From Metopolophium dirhodum (Eukaryota; Arthropoda; Insecta; Hemiptera; Aphididae), in assembly GCF_019925205.1 (NCBI RefSeq), contig NC_083566.1:36649558-36713557 (forward strand): a DNA stretch of 64,000 bases, read 5' to 3'. Position 1 is the stretch's first letter. Every line of letters starts with the position of its first letter. Positions 25,421 through 37,026 of the stretch are shown here, in pieces. Below the pieces are notes generated by a model. The model had not been told where the DNA came from and did no database searches. It was given only the letters and a program-made list of their open reading frames with translations. Made by a program: the position numbers and the translations under genes.

Positions 25421-26627
25421 GTGGGTGAGTGAGTGATAATAAGTGATCAGTCATTAGTGCGTATTTAATATTTAAACATCATCATAATTTAATAATAATG
25501 GTAAGTGTAAAGAATAGGGAATAATAGTATGTGTATGGCAGGTCACTAGGCTGCAGTATATCGCGATTATAATGCACTAAAATGGAATAAGGGCTTTGGA
25601 CATAGAAATCTAGATTTGACTAAATACTATATAATGTACTGTTATTAATATCACTTATAAATTTAATTTAATTTAATTTATTATATTTTAAATGTTACTT
25701 TGTTATTGTTGCCATACGAATTAAAAAAATAATGCACTATTCGAGAGTAGCTAAAAATTTTTTGTAAGTAGGTGGGTCTAAAACCTGCGTTTTTACTTTT
25801 TTCCCCATAACATGAAATATAGATCCGCGCAACTGGGTGAAACCCACAGGATATATTATATTTATATATATTACATATAGCTGTGGTGAAACCAGTCTTA
25901 AACGAGCATCCATGTCAAACCCAGCCCGGTGAAAATAAATAAGTACATATACGATACCCCAACGTTACATAAATATATAGTGTAATAATATTATATTCTA
26001 TTATAGTATTATCAAAATCGCATCGATAGAGCACACAGAACTGTAGTTTAACTTGTATGATAGTTATGTAGTGAGATCTACCGGATTACTTTGGAACGTT
26101 TTTCGCTTTTTCGTCACTATTTACGTACAGTACTATAATATCATAATAAGTCTGTGTACTTACATTGCATATATTCTCTGTTTACTGTTTTCAGTACAGA
26201 TGTTGAAAACTCACGATTGAAACCATAGATAGTACCACACTACAATTTATACTTACATATAGGCTTTTTTATTATTAAACAATATATTATTAATATAATA
26301 TATTATTGAAAATGCTACCTGTATAGTGTATAATATGAGCGGTATTACCTACACAGTACACAGCTAGATAATTTAGATATAGTGATGTACACGCCGGTAT
26401 TGTATTTATTTGGTGGAAATGTGGTCTCAGCAAATAGCAGGGCTTGCATTTGGAAAAAAATTTCGTTTTATGTTATTTACAATTAACAATTTGCTTTTTT
26501 CTCAGTTAGTAGTTTTTATATTTACTATAATATGCATTAAATTTTTATTATATTTATGTTTTTTATACATTTTGTTATTTTATTGAAAACAATAGAAACA
26601 AATTATAAGAATACATAGTAAAAAAAA
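25421..26627. other. AT-rich intergenic DNA
   Basis: Nothing beyond (TA)n stretches and short homopolymers was seen. Confidence 0.45.
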
Positions 26628-27550
26628 GGTGGATAAGTGTATGTCGCTCTGCTGTACAGTAGGTTACAAGTGGGTCACTGTAATGGATGGTGTTAAATTT
26701 GAATTCAATGATCCAATATCATTGTATAAGAAAAACGATTCTGAGCGAAAACGGTCAGTCAGCCTATGATATTACAAAGTATATTTGATGATATTGTGAA
26801 TAAAGTAATTTATATACAACCTATTTACGCGGAGCCTTGTTTTAATCCTTAGCCATAAAAGTTAAACATTTTACACATTTTTAACTACAAAATAATTATT
26901 AAATTATAAATTTCACAAATGTTGTCAAAATTTAAACTTTAAATGCTTATAAAAAAAAATTGTGCCTATGTATTTTTAATATTTTTCAACTGCAATTGAA
27001 ACATTATATATGGAGCCTTGCATTAAATTTTCACGCTTTTTTACACAACAAATAAAATTTTATTGATATTTATAGAAAAAAAAACTAAAAAAATTGAAAA
27101 CTGAAAATGTCCGTAAACAGCTCAAAATAAGTCAAAATATTTGGAAAATGTTGTGGTGTATAGAAAATGGTAATATAAACAATTACAATACAAAAAAATA
27201 CAAAAAAATACAAAAAAATACAAAAAAATTGAAAACTGACGATGTCCGTAAACAGCTCAAAAAGAGTCAAATTATTGGTGATAATAAAAAATTGTATGGT
27301 GTATATAAAATGCTAATATAAACATTCAGTCAAAATTTCATGTCCCTACGGTCATTTGTTTTAGAGTTACACCAAAAACCAAAATCGATTTTCTCGAAAA
27401 GAGATTTTGCGTAAAAATTCCCGTTTTTCCTTAATTTTTCTTTTGTTTTTCACGTCGCTTTCGAAAACTACTGGGAAATTTTTACTTTTGACCCCCCAAA
27501 GTACCAACTAGATTCACTTTCCTATTAGAAAAGTTACTGTTGAAGAAAAT
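26628..27550 (+). repeat. truncated copy of the ~1.4 kb repeat family
   Basis: Starts GGTGGATAAGTGTATGTCGC like the copy at 21787, with the same GATTCTGAGCGAAAACGG motif. It then lacks much of the middle, where one unit of the internal duplication has been lost, and ends before the terminal TTCGCTCAGAATC at ...AGTTACTGTTGAAGAAAATG. A private expansion of a 10-base TACAAAAAAA unit (about four copies, 27188-27228) lies inside it. Confidence 0.7.
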
Positions 27551-29100
27551 GAAGCGTATATTCAAAGATTTGTTTAGTTGATATTATTGCGAATTTTCTA
27601 ATACTATATAGATACCTACTTCTTAGTACTATAAAACCCTATCCCTAGCCCCTGGCCATAATATTATACAGCAACCTAACCTTTTATACCTATAATAATA
27701 ATACTACCACAAATTCGCATTAATAATAAAAGGTGATTAGGATTTATTTTATCCTGATACTAATTTGAGTAGGTACTAATTATGTGACAACATTACTTAA
27801 TTTGCATTTATTTGTACATACCTAGGTATGAGGTATCTACGATTTAAATAAATTAACATTTTTAATTAACATTCCGCACACACACACACACACACACATA
27901 CACACACACAAGAAATCACCTACTATCTAAACCCAATCGTATAAATTGTGCATAATATCTATGTCTTATTAATTTATTATTAAATTGCAGTTTTATAATC
28001 TTTAAGCATTTTTTGTAGTAAGTACCTAGGTACGTAGTACGTACATTAAATAAATATAAAATACATACAGTGTCCCGCGAGGATTTACCTATAAGATATC
28101 TTCTGAGATAATACATTTATAATAAATTTGTTTTTTTTTATTAGACTCTAATTTAATTTCTTTGGTAAAAAAGTTAAGAAATATAATTTTTAACTTTTTT
28201 ATTTTTGAAACAGTTGAAGATAGCTATTTTATAGAGTTCAATTTTATGAAAATGTTGACCTCCAACATTTTATTTTCATTAATCTCATCATTTCTAATCA
28301 TTTATTTAGTTTATATGTGTAACAGCAAAAAACTGGTTTTTGTCTTGGCGGCGAGTCCCCCCCTACAGCTAATGGATATATATCCTAAAGGGACACCCTA
28401 TATAAAGTTTAGATTTAAACATTTTTTTTTGCGCTGCTATTATATTATAATCGATGGTGTTAGATAAGGTTCATCATATAATATTTTCCAGATACTTTAA
28501 TTTATTTGAAATATTCTATTATTATGCATATCGAATGTTGGACTTAGTATATATCTGTAAAATGATTTTCATAGGTACTTAAAATTTAATTTTTTTAAGT
28601 AGGGTCCCCGTCTATCATGTTATCCAGTTATATATTTGTTTTTTTATTATAATCAGCAGATTTACTTATTGTTTTTAATTAAACAGGTTATAATTAATGA
28701 TCTATTTAATTGTTTTAATAAAATAAATGCCCTACTCTAGAAAAATTGAGTATTGATGAGTGTTCGTGAAATTATTCAAATATTTATGAAGAATGTGTTG
28801 ATACAGATGGTACATTAGATTTTTTAATAATATTGTATACAAAATTAAAGATTGCTTGGAATATATTACTTTGCACAATAATTTGTACATTGGATCAATC
28901 TAAAATAAAATGGTAAGCGTTATCGAACGGTTGGGGATTTTTAATAACAATTTGTATTCTGTAATAACAATAATAATAATAATAATATGATAATAATATA
29001 TACGCGCGTTATTATTAAGATTTTTACTCCCACTGTTATTACCATACTCTGTTATAGCCGCCGTTACGCAACATGACGGTCATTCAGATACTGCTATAAG
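27551..29100. other. AT-rich intergenic DNA upstream of the UGT gene
   Basis: Contains a (CA)n microsatellite at 27876-27911 and a chance 101-codon AT-rich frame at 28162-28467. The last 200 bases before 29189 become richer in CpG and probably hold the UGT promoter, but no TATA box is obvious. Confidence 0.45.
27876..27911. repeat. (CA)n microsatellite
   Basis: About 17 CA units with one interruption (ATA) between 27876 and 27911. Confidence 0.85.
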
Positions 29101-29230
29101 TTGTTAGATCAGTATTCCATCGGCTATTATAACCGGCTGACGTCCGCAGTTTCGTTTATCTCGTATTGTTGTTTAGGGCAACGGACGAATGATGAGAACG
29201 TTTGCTCTTTCAACAGCATTCTGCAATACC
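29040..29230 (+). other. 5' exon of the UGT gene, possibly coding 14 residues
   Basis: The sequence ending TTCTGCAATACC at 29230 is followed by a consensus donor GTAAGTAC. The next exon begins at 30817 directly on the UGT ATG after TTTTTAG. Two consecutive ATGs at 29189-29194 open a frame of exactly 14 codons (29189-29230) that joins the UGT frame in phase, so the protein could start here and gain MMRTFALSTAFCNT. The upstream boundary is not determined. Confidence 0.5.
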
Positions 29231-29657
29231 GTAAGTACCTAAAGTATAATAAAAAGTAATTAAATCCCATTGCTTGTGTATGCGTTCGATAAATAATTAA
29301 ATATGTGTTCTAATTATACTTTCGAAAAAACGTATTGGTACCTCCACGAATAGTAAAAAAGTATATAGGTACCTCGTTAATGTATTCATCATATTTATTA
29401 CGTTTACACACAACACACTATTTCAAAGTATTTAATTAATTCATATTATTTTAAATATTGCGAAATTACGTTTAATGATTATTCAGTGTTACTATCAAAC
29501 AAATTAAAATACTCGTAACTTGTTTGTTTCATATTATTTTACAAGGAAATGTGGTGATATAAAAAATATTCTACAATATCAATTACATACATTTTCAATT
29601 TAAATGTACTAGGTATCTATAATCTATGTATTTGTACGTTAAAGGTTATAGTAAGTA

Positions 29658-30027
29658 CAGTAAAACCTCCTTATAACGAAATAGCTAGGTGCCAACTGAT
29701 TTCTTCATTATAAAGTAATTTCCATTATAGGGAGACAAAAAAATATACGGGCTATAGATTATACGGGACTGTGTTTATTTTTCGTTGTAAGAAGATTTCC
29801 ATCTTAAAGGGTGACCGTTATAATATAGTGGCCAGTTATTTAAATCTTGCCAAAATACTTAAGTATAAGGATATAAAAAACTTGAAAAAAAACATATTTT
29901 TTAGTATTTTAAGTAAATATCAATTGGCAATAAATTACCATCGGTAACTATTCACAATCTGTTAGTAAATATGTAAATATTTAAATACTTGTACTCTAAT
30001 TTTCGATTATTTTTCAAGGTTTTACAG
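29658..30027. mobile_element. pogo/Tigger-type MITE in the first UGT intron
   Basis: Ends are CAGTAAAACCTCC on the left and GGTTTTACAG on the right, imperfect inverted repeats flanked by TA on both sides. The left end continues TTATAACGAAAT, as in the Tigger-type element at 49402. At 370 bases and without a coding frame it is non-autonomous. Confidence 0.5.
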
Positions 30028-30816
30028 TATATTAGTAATATAGGTAATATTATATAATACACTATAATGTAGTAACGTAAAAATTCAATTAAATACATTT
30101 AAATAAATACATTTTTTTGCGTTATATTATTATACTATCTTTATACCTCGTAGCTAGTATTATAGGTACGTGTATTAATCTATAGTATAATTATTGATTT
30201 TTGTATTATACCTACAATGCATTATACAGCCAAGTTTCTAGAACTCGATAACTCGAATCTCAAGGGGTTCGACAGTGCTTTCTTAATATATATTATAAAC
30301 TTAGATTTTATTATTCAGACAGTTGTAATAATATTCAAAATTCTTTTGATTTAAAAAATATGCAAATTACATAAACATTGCTCATGCAGTCATGAAAATG
30401 CCATACAATTTAACTATAAAAGTAAAAAGAAAATAAACAGAAAGTTTAGTGTTCCGCAGTAAATGTTTAGACTTTTAGACATTTTGTATTAAAAATTAAC
30501 AAAATAGTAATGAATGATAATCGAGAGTAAATTAATTATAATATTAATGAATTATGATCAATGACCCCCTAATAAATAACAATTTTAACATACATTTATC
30601 ATAAAACTTTTGTTTTTTTGTATAAAATAATTTAATACAATAATTCCATACGTATATTGTCGTGTGTTTGTGTAATATATAATATTGTATATTATAAAAA
30701 ATGCACATCGCTCATGCAATATACCATGTTTGTGTACGATACGAGTCACAGTATAATAGTATAATTTGGTTTGGTATAGATATTTGCTTATATTTGTATT
30801 TCCTCTTAATTTTTAG

Positions 30817-33800
30817 ATGCAACTATTAACGTTGTTAACGTTGTTGTTGTTTGCTGAAAGATCGTCCAGCGAGGGAGTGAAGCTACCGGCGAAACCTTTG
30901 AGTATATTGGCGTTTTTGCCGACCGAAGGTAAAAGTCATTTCATGGGCTTTAAACCGTTACTCGAAACTCTTGTTTCCAGAGGACATAATGTCACGCTTG
31001 TCGCACCGTTTGCGTTGGACGGCGCTAAACGGCCGTATCGTCACGTCAAAGTGGAGCAAACGTTAGGAGGTAATATTTTGAAAATATCTATATATTATAA
31101 TTCTGTACTGTATAACATACAGCCATGTGCTTATGAGTTTTTTCTTTTCTAAGAAACAAACACAGTTAAGTAAAAAATCTGAAAACCCGTTAAACGTATC
31201 TATACACTATAAGCATATTGTATATAATGATTTATATCATATGTATATAACAGTGACAACTACTATTTTTCGAAAAATTTTATAATTGTTTATTTATTTA
31301 TTTTACGGAATGCAGCAGTTGATGAGGTGTAAAATTTAAAACAAATAGTAGGTAAGTACAACATTGAAAACAGAGAGTGTTTAAGAGAAAAAAGAGTAAA
31401 CATGCGTAAATACTTAAAAAGAAAATAGGCACATTATTAAATAATATATAAATAAAGTAGGTGGGTTTGGATGGGGAATCACCTGACAAAAAAAATATAT
31501 TATAAATATCAATTGAAACTGAATTAGGAGCAAAGAAATCGTATCTAAATAGAATTTTATTTAAATAATATAATATTATCCAGACAAAAGTTCACCAACC
31601 TTTATGTTTACAACGAGTGATTATTTTTCGTATCTTTTGTTTTCAAGATTTCGACATGCTAAAAGTGGCGAAATACGTGAACCTCATACCCACGCCGTTG
31701 CACTTGTGGTGGTTCGGGCCGCACATTAGCGAGACAAGTCTGGACAAACCGTCGGTGGCGAACTTCATCAGGAGCGACCGGTCGTCGTTTGACTTGGTGC
31801 TGTTCGAGAACTTCTATCACGAGTGTTTCGTGGCCATCGGGCACAAATACGGCGCCCCGGTGGTGCAGCTGCTGCCATTCTCCGCCAACTCCAGGGTGTC
31901 GCAGTGGCACAGCAACCCGTACAATCCAGCCTACATTCCGGACCTGACCAGTGCGTTCGGATCGAACATGACGTTCGCGCAGCGCACCAGCAACGCCGTG
32001 TCCGCGTTCTTCTACACGGCAGTCTCCCGGCTAGTATACCTGCCCCGGCAACGGGCCGTGGCCGACAAGCACTTTGTGTACCCGGGCCACGACCGCCGTC
32101 CCGACCTCGTCGACATGCTCCGGAACGTGTCGCTGACACTGGTCAACAGTCACCCGGTCATCGGTACACCCGTGCCGATGGTGCCCAGCTACGTACACGT
32201 GGCCGGCATGCACTGCGTTCCCGCCGGACCGCTGCCTGAAGTAATGCTATGATGATAATATTGTACCGTAGCCCGAGCATAGCACGCGCCATCGACTTGC
32301 TCACCTCTTTTTTTACCCTAATTTTAGTAGGAAAATGGTCGGAAACATCAACGATTTCGTCCAATACCCAAGCCAGTTATACCGGAACCTATTAGTTATT
32401 TTCGTATCGGGTCTGGGGGTTATTTTTTTTAAGATTCTGTGTTCAGTTTTTTTTAAATAATCTAAAATCTAAACGATGAAGTTCTGATTTCGGTAAATAC
32501 CACCCAAGGTTCGTAAGAGTACCTAGGTTATAAATTATGTGTAGGTATTTTCCGGTATTCGTCAGATATGGTGTTGTTTGCATGAGCGTTTAGCTGCACA
32601 TCATCAATTTCATAATATAATATAATTCCATGTCGATTTTTTTTTTCGCACCTTTGAAAGTTATATATTAATCTCTTATTTTTGGATGCGCTTTACAGGA
32701 CCTAAAACAAATAGTGGAAAGTGCTAAGGAAGGTGTAGTCTACTTCAGTTTGGGATCGGTGGTAAAATCGTCCAAAATGCCCAAGGAAACTGTATCGCTC
32801 TTATTGTCGGAACTCTCGAAAATCGAACAGACCGTTCTGTGGAAATGGGAAGCTGACGATGTACCGCAACTACCCAAGAACGTCATCGTTCGAAAATGGT
32901 TTCCCCAAAACGACATACTAGGTACGTACTTAGTAGTTAGTATTAATATGACTTCTTGTCCGGCGTCTTAATAATTCGGTAAGTAGGGGTAGTAGGACGA
33001 AACCTACTGATTTCTGAAGCTATGTAACAAATGCCGTAAATACATCAACAGAAATAGATGGAGGGGTCAGTTTTTCCAAAAAGAAGCTATTGTGACGTTT
33101 CATTATTTTATAATTCGTAGATATATTGTACATAAATATAGGTAAAAGTAATTTGTTTCAATTTAAAAACTAATTAATTTCATATGCTTGTTAATAAATG
33201 CTTTTTTTTAATAAAGAAAAGAGTAAGGTTTTTTTTTTTCAAGCAATTAAATTGATAGTTTAACAAAATATAAATATAATAAATATATTTTACACTTTTT
33301 AAATTATCAAATATAAATTGATAAGTGCAGATTTAAAATCTGAGTTGCATTAATTGTGTGACTGAGTTGTACTTATTAGTTATTACTTATATGTAGGTAC
33401 TATTATATTTTGATAAATAATATATATACTAAATAGATATACTATAATATGATAATGTACTATACACACTCAAGTTACAAATACATAATTTATATTATGT
33501 ATATAGGAACACGTTAGTATTAATCATTGCAGATTATGCAGGACTAATAAACAAATTTAATAAACTATAGCAACAAACAACGAATGTATTAAAAAAAATA
33601 TCCCACACTTAAATTTTTATAAAAAAAACATAATTGAATGTTTAGAATACGCTCGTATTTAATATTTATTGATGCATTGTATTATTTTTATATTCTCAAC
33701 TATTTAATATGAACTAAGATAAACTATAATTGTTATTAGACAACATAACGTTTAAATGATTATGTATAGTGCATTCGAAGGAAAGAGAGGTGGGTTCCAA

Positions 33801-36354
33801 TAGACTTTAACACCGGAAAATAGATAACATAAACGTAGAATCACGTAGCCGCTCGTGGCACTGCAGGTTGAGGCTTTTCAAAACAATGAACGCTAAGCTT
33901 TGAAAATAAAAAAAAATTATACATATTTTATATTATAATATTATCAATGACTACTATTCATAGTTTTAGGTTACGGGAAAAGTTGAAAACAGGGAAGGGT
34001 TTTAGAGATAGTTCCCAAGTTATGTGGACAACGTTCAAATAATTTAAATATAATATTATTTTGCTTTTATCGTAATGCTGTGTCAAAATAATACGTAGTA
34101 AAATAATAATGGCCAATGGGTATAATACCTATAAGTTACCTATGGCTAACCTACCAATTAGATACTATTGATTTTCAGTATTACGTATATTAAATTGATC
34201 ACTGCAGACTGCAGCCCAGTTTTTCGGTTGCATGGCTTTAAGATATCTGCGAAGTAATAATGTTTAATAAAAAAATTATACTTATTAGAATACTAATTCG
34301 ATTAAAAATGTTTGTAAAACAAGTACGTAGAAGAAAAATATGTATTCATTATTTAATTACCAAAATTGCACTATCAAAAATGCCCGGATTTTCTATTTTC
34401 GGCAAACTGTATTTCTTCTGATAATAAAATGTTTGTTTAGGTCATAAGAACTGCAAGTTATTCATCACCCACGGTGGAGTACAAAGCACCACTGAGTCCA
34501 TCTACCACGGGGTGCCCATGTTGGCCGTTCCCGTTTTTGGCGACCAGCAGGGTAACTCACTACGCGCACAGTATAGAGGCATAGCTATACAAGTACCGTA
34601 CTTCGACTTGACGCACGAGGCGTTTGGCAGTGCCCTACACAAGCTCCTCATCGACCCGACGTGAGTATACAGTGTGCATAATACCATGCACAAATACGTA
34701 AGCATAGCCATGACAGTTTCAATCATATTTTTATAATCCAAGACGATGGCATTTATTAACGTGTTAAATATAATAACCAATTAGCTAGGGAAAAGTATAA
34801 TAATTTATCAAAAATATAAACATACCATTTTATGGCATAAAAAGTACGTTTTCCGTGACCAAACAAAACAAATATACTATGCACCTACATTAAAAATGTA
34901 GGTATTCAAATTTGAAATGCGTCCGCAACAATGTCGTATCGTTAAATACATTGCAGTATGTGTGATAATGTTTGTTTAATTTGTGAGCATTCACTGACTC
35001 CGGACATAATAGTACATAGTAACACAAAGAGGAGGGAATTAATCCCCACAACCTATTTCAAACCCTATCTATAAAACCCACCGTCAATACATTTCTAACT
35101 ACTTATATTATATTATAATATATAATCCAATATAATAATATTGCAACATGATAACCACATCATTGCCATTTATAATTATTTATAGGTACCTATACCATCA
35201 GTCTTGTCACCAAACAATTATGATTGGTGTTGACTGTTAACCCCGTCAACGGTCGCGTAATTAATATTAATATAGTGTCACGTCGTCGAGCGATGTGTCT
35301 CATTATCGCTCACCCGTCTGATTTCGTTTCATTTACCATTAATTGTTTGATTTTGTTTGAATGTTCTTGACATTATTTATACGGATTTGACGTGCATGAT
35401 TCGAATGTAAAAAAATTATAGTTGAGTAACTAAAAATGTTGATAAATGCAGTAACAAAATCTGTTTGTATGTAGTTGTTTGTATACTGACTTGAAAACGT
35501 TGAAAAATGTATTAGTTTGTACAATGATGTGTGTGTTTGCTTAGTTAAAGTTTTGGGTATGTTAAAATAAAACTTGATATGATCGCATAATTGAATGGGA
35601 ATTCGTCAGAAATATTATTTAGATTATTAATAGGTAGGTCGTAGGTATTCTATTTTAATTTTTCAACAACACTGCATGTCTAAGTTAATAATATATAGAT
35701 AATTAAAAACTTCCTCATGTTATTTTTTGAGAAGATACAAGTTAATTTCAAAGTTTAATTTTATTTTTACTTCTTAAATACGTATATGTACTATAAAAGA
35801 GAGTATATCGTTTTCTAACTTTTCTAACTATTATATTGAGAAACATATTTAAAAAGTTTTATTTGTTTAGAATTCTAACTAAGGCTTAATACTGAATGTA
35901 TCAATTCAATACTTATAGTTGATACTTAAATTTATACTTATAGTAAATTAGTAAAATACCTACGCAATTTACACGATATATTTTTTGTATTTTTGAATTT
36001 TGTAGCTTGGACATAGGTAAGGTAATAATAACTTAATATTATACTAAACCAGTATACTGTATTAACTACATGGCAGTATAAACTACATTGTATTATCTAA
36101 AAATAGTTAACCTAGTTTAAAATAGCTATTTATTTTTTTGGAAATACTTTTTTGGTCATAGAAAATCTCATTTTTCTTCTAAATAAAAACTCAAATATAT
36201 GTGTGAATAATAAACTGTAAAATGTTGGGTGATAAAGGTAATTTTTAGAATTGCTTGAAAATGATTGTGAAAAACGGCAAAACGCAACGCACCTTTAATA
36301 ATATTTACCCGTATTATGCATTTATACCCATAGCCTGTAAATGTGATGATGATG

Positions 36355-36397
<43 letters not shown>

Positions 36398-36870
36398 TAA
36401 TAATAATATGATTTCGGGGATTCAAAAATAAAATGAACGTGTGTGGCACACAATGATTTGCGTATAATAATTCCACGAGCTACCATCATAATTATTATGC
36501 CAAGTACACCATATTATTTCGTAATCAAAGTAAAATATTATGCTCACCGTTTAAACAACATCGTAGGTACCGGGAAAACGCCAGACAGACGTCGGCCGTG
36601 TTCAGGGACAACCCGCTGCCACCGCTGGAAAAGGCTGTGTTTTGGGTCGAGTACGTTGCCAGGCACAGCGGTGCGAAACACCTGCGGACTGCTGCCAACG
36701 ACCTTTATTGGTTCCAGTACATGCTGTTGGACGTCCTGTTGCTGGTGTCGTTCGTGGTCGTACTTATGGCGTGGACGACCAAAAAAATGCTCGGCTGCGT
36801 GTTCGGCCGGTGCTGTCGCCGCAGCCGAAATATCACCTCGCCGCCAACAGTGGGGAAAAAAACGCAGTGA
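30817..36870 (+). CDS. UDP-glycosyltransferase (UGT), complete five-exon gene
   Basis: Exons 30817-31069, 31648-32240, 32699-32921, 34441-34660 and 36567-36870 have GT-AG borders and matching phases (1, 0, 1, 2), and encode 530 residues, normal for an insect UGT. The enzyme would transfer sugar from UDP-glucose to small lipophilic compounds in the ER lumen, as in detoxification or pigment conjugation. Residues 1-19 are a signal peptide. His41 in GKSHF is the catalytic base. The UGT signature begins at FITHGG (about 363) and ends with GDQQGN, the UDP-sugar binding loop. A membrane segment lies at about 482-499, followed by a basic tail with KK and CCRRSR. The position usually held by the catalytic Asp reads YHECF (Glu143). 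Coding exons 2 and 5 are strikingly GC-rich for the region. An in-frame upstream exon may add 14 residues. UGT family number cannot be told. Confidence 0.92.
32941..34440 (+). other. UGT intron 3
   Basis: AT-rich intronic DNA between exon 3 and exon 4; no feature other than A/T runs was seen. The other long UGT intron (34661-36566) is likewise plain except for the trinucleotide tract at 36346-36406. Confidence 0.6.
36346..36406. repeat. (GAT)n/(AAT)n trinucleotide microsatellite
   Basis: A few GAT units followed by about 15 AAT units with one AAC interruption lie in the last UGT intron, about 160 bases before exon 5. Confidence 0.85.
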
Positions 36871-36898
36871 TTATAATATTACAAGCGCCCCAATAATA

Positions 36899-37024
36899 CA
36901 GTCGACTCTCAATCACTCGAAGTTCGAGGGGGGCAAAAATTCGAGTTGTTAAAAACCAATCAACCGCCGTGTTATGGCGTTTGAAGGATAATTTTTAATA
37001 TCCGATATAATATCGTGTCGACTG
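36899..37024. mobile_element. short Tc1/pogo-type MITE in the UGT 3' UTR
   Basis: The ends CAGTCGACTCTC and GTGTCGACTG are inverted repeats of about 8-10 bases flanked by TA dinucleotides (36897-36898 and 37025-37026). Inside, TCGAAGTTCGAGG and ATTCGAGTTGTT resemble the fragment near 30223-30275. The element is only 126 bases and starts 28 bases after the UGT stop codon, so it is probably transcribed as part of the UGT 3' UTR. Confidence 0.5.
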
Positions 37025-37026
37025 TA

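Noticed and set aside
30223..30275. CAGCCAAGTTTCTAGAACTCGATAACTCG as a further Tigger-type MITE
   Set aside because: It resembles part of the element at 36899, but no right end was found.
31659..32364. Open frames in other phases and on the minus strand across UGT exon 2
   Set aside because: The GC-rich exon leaves few stops in other frames; only the UGT frame has domain content.
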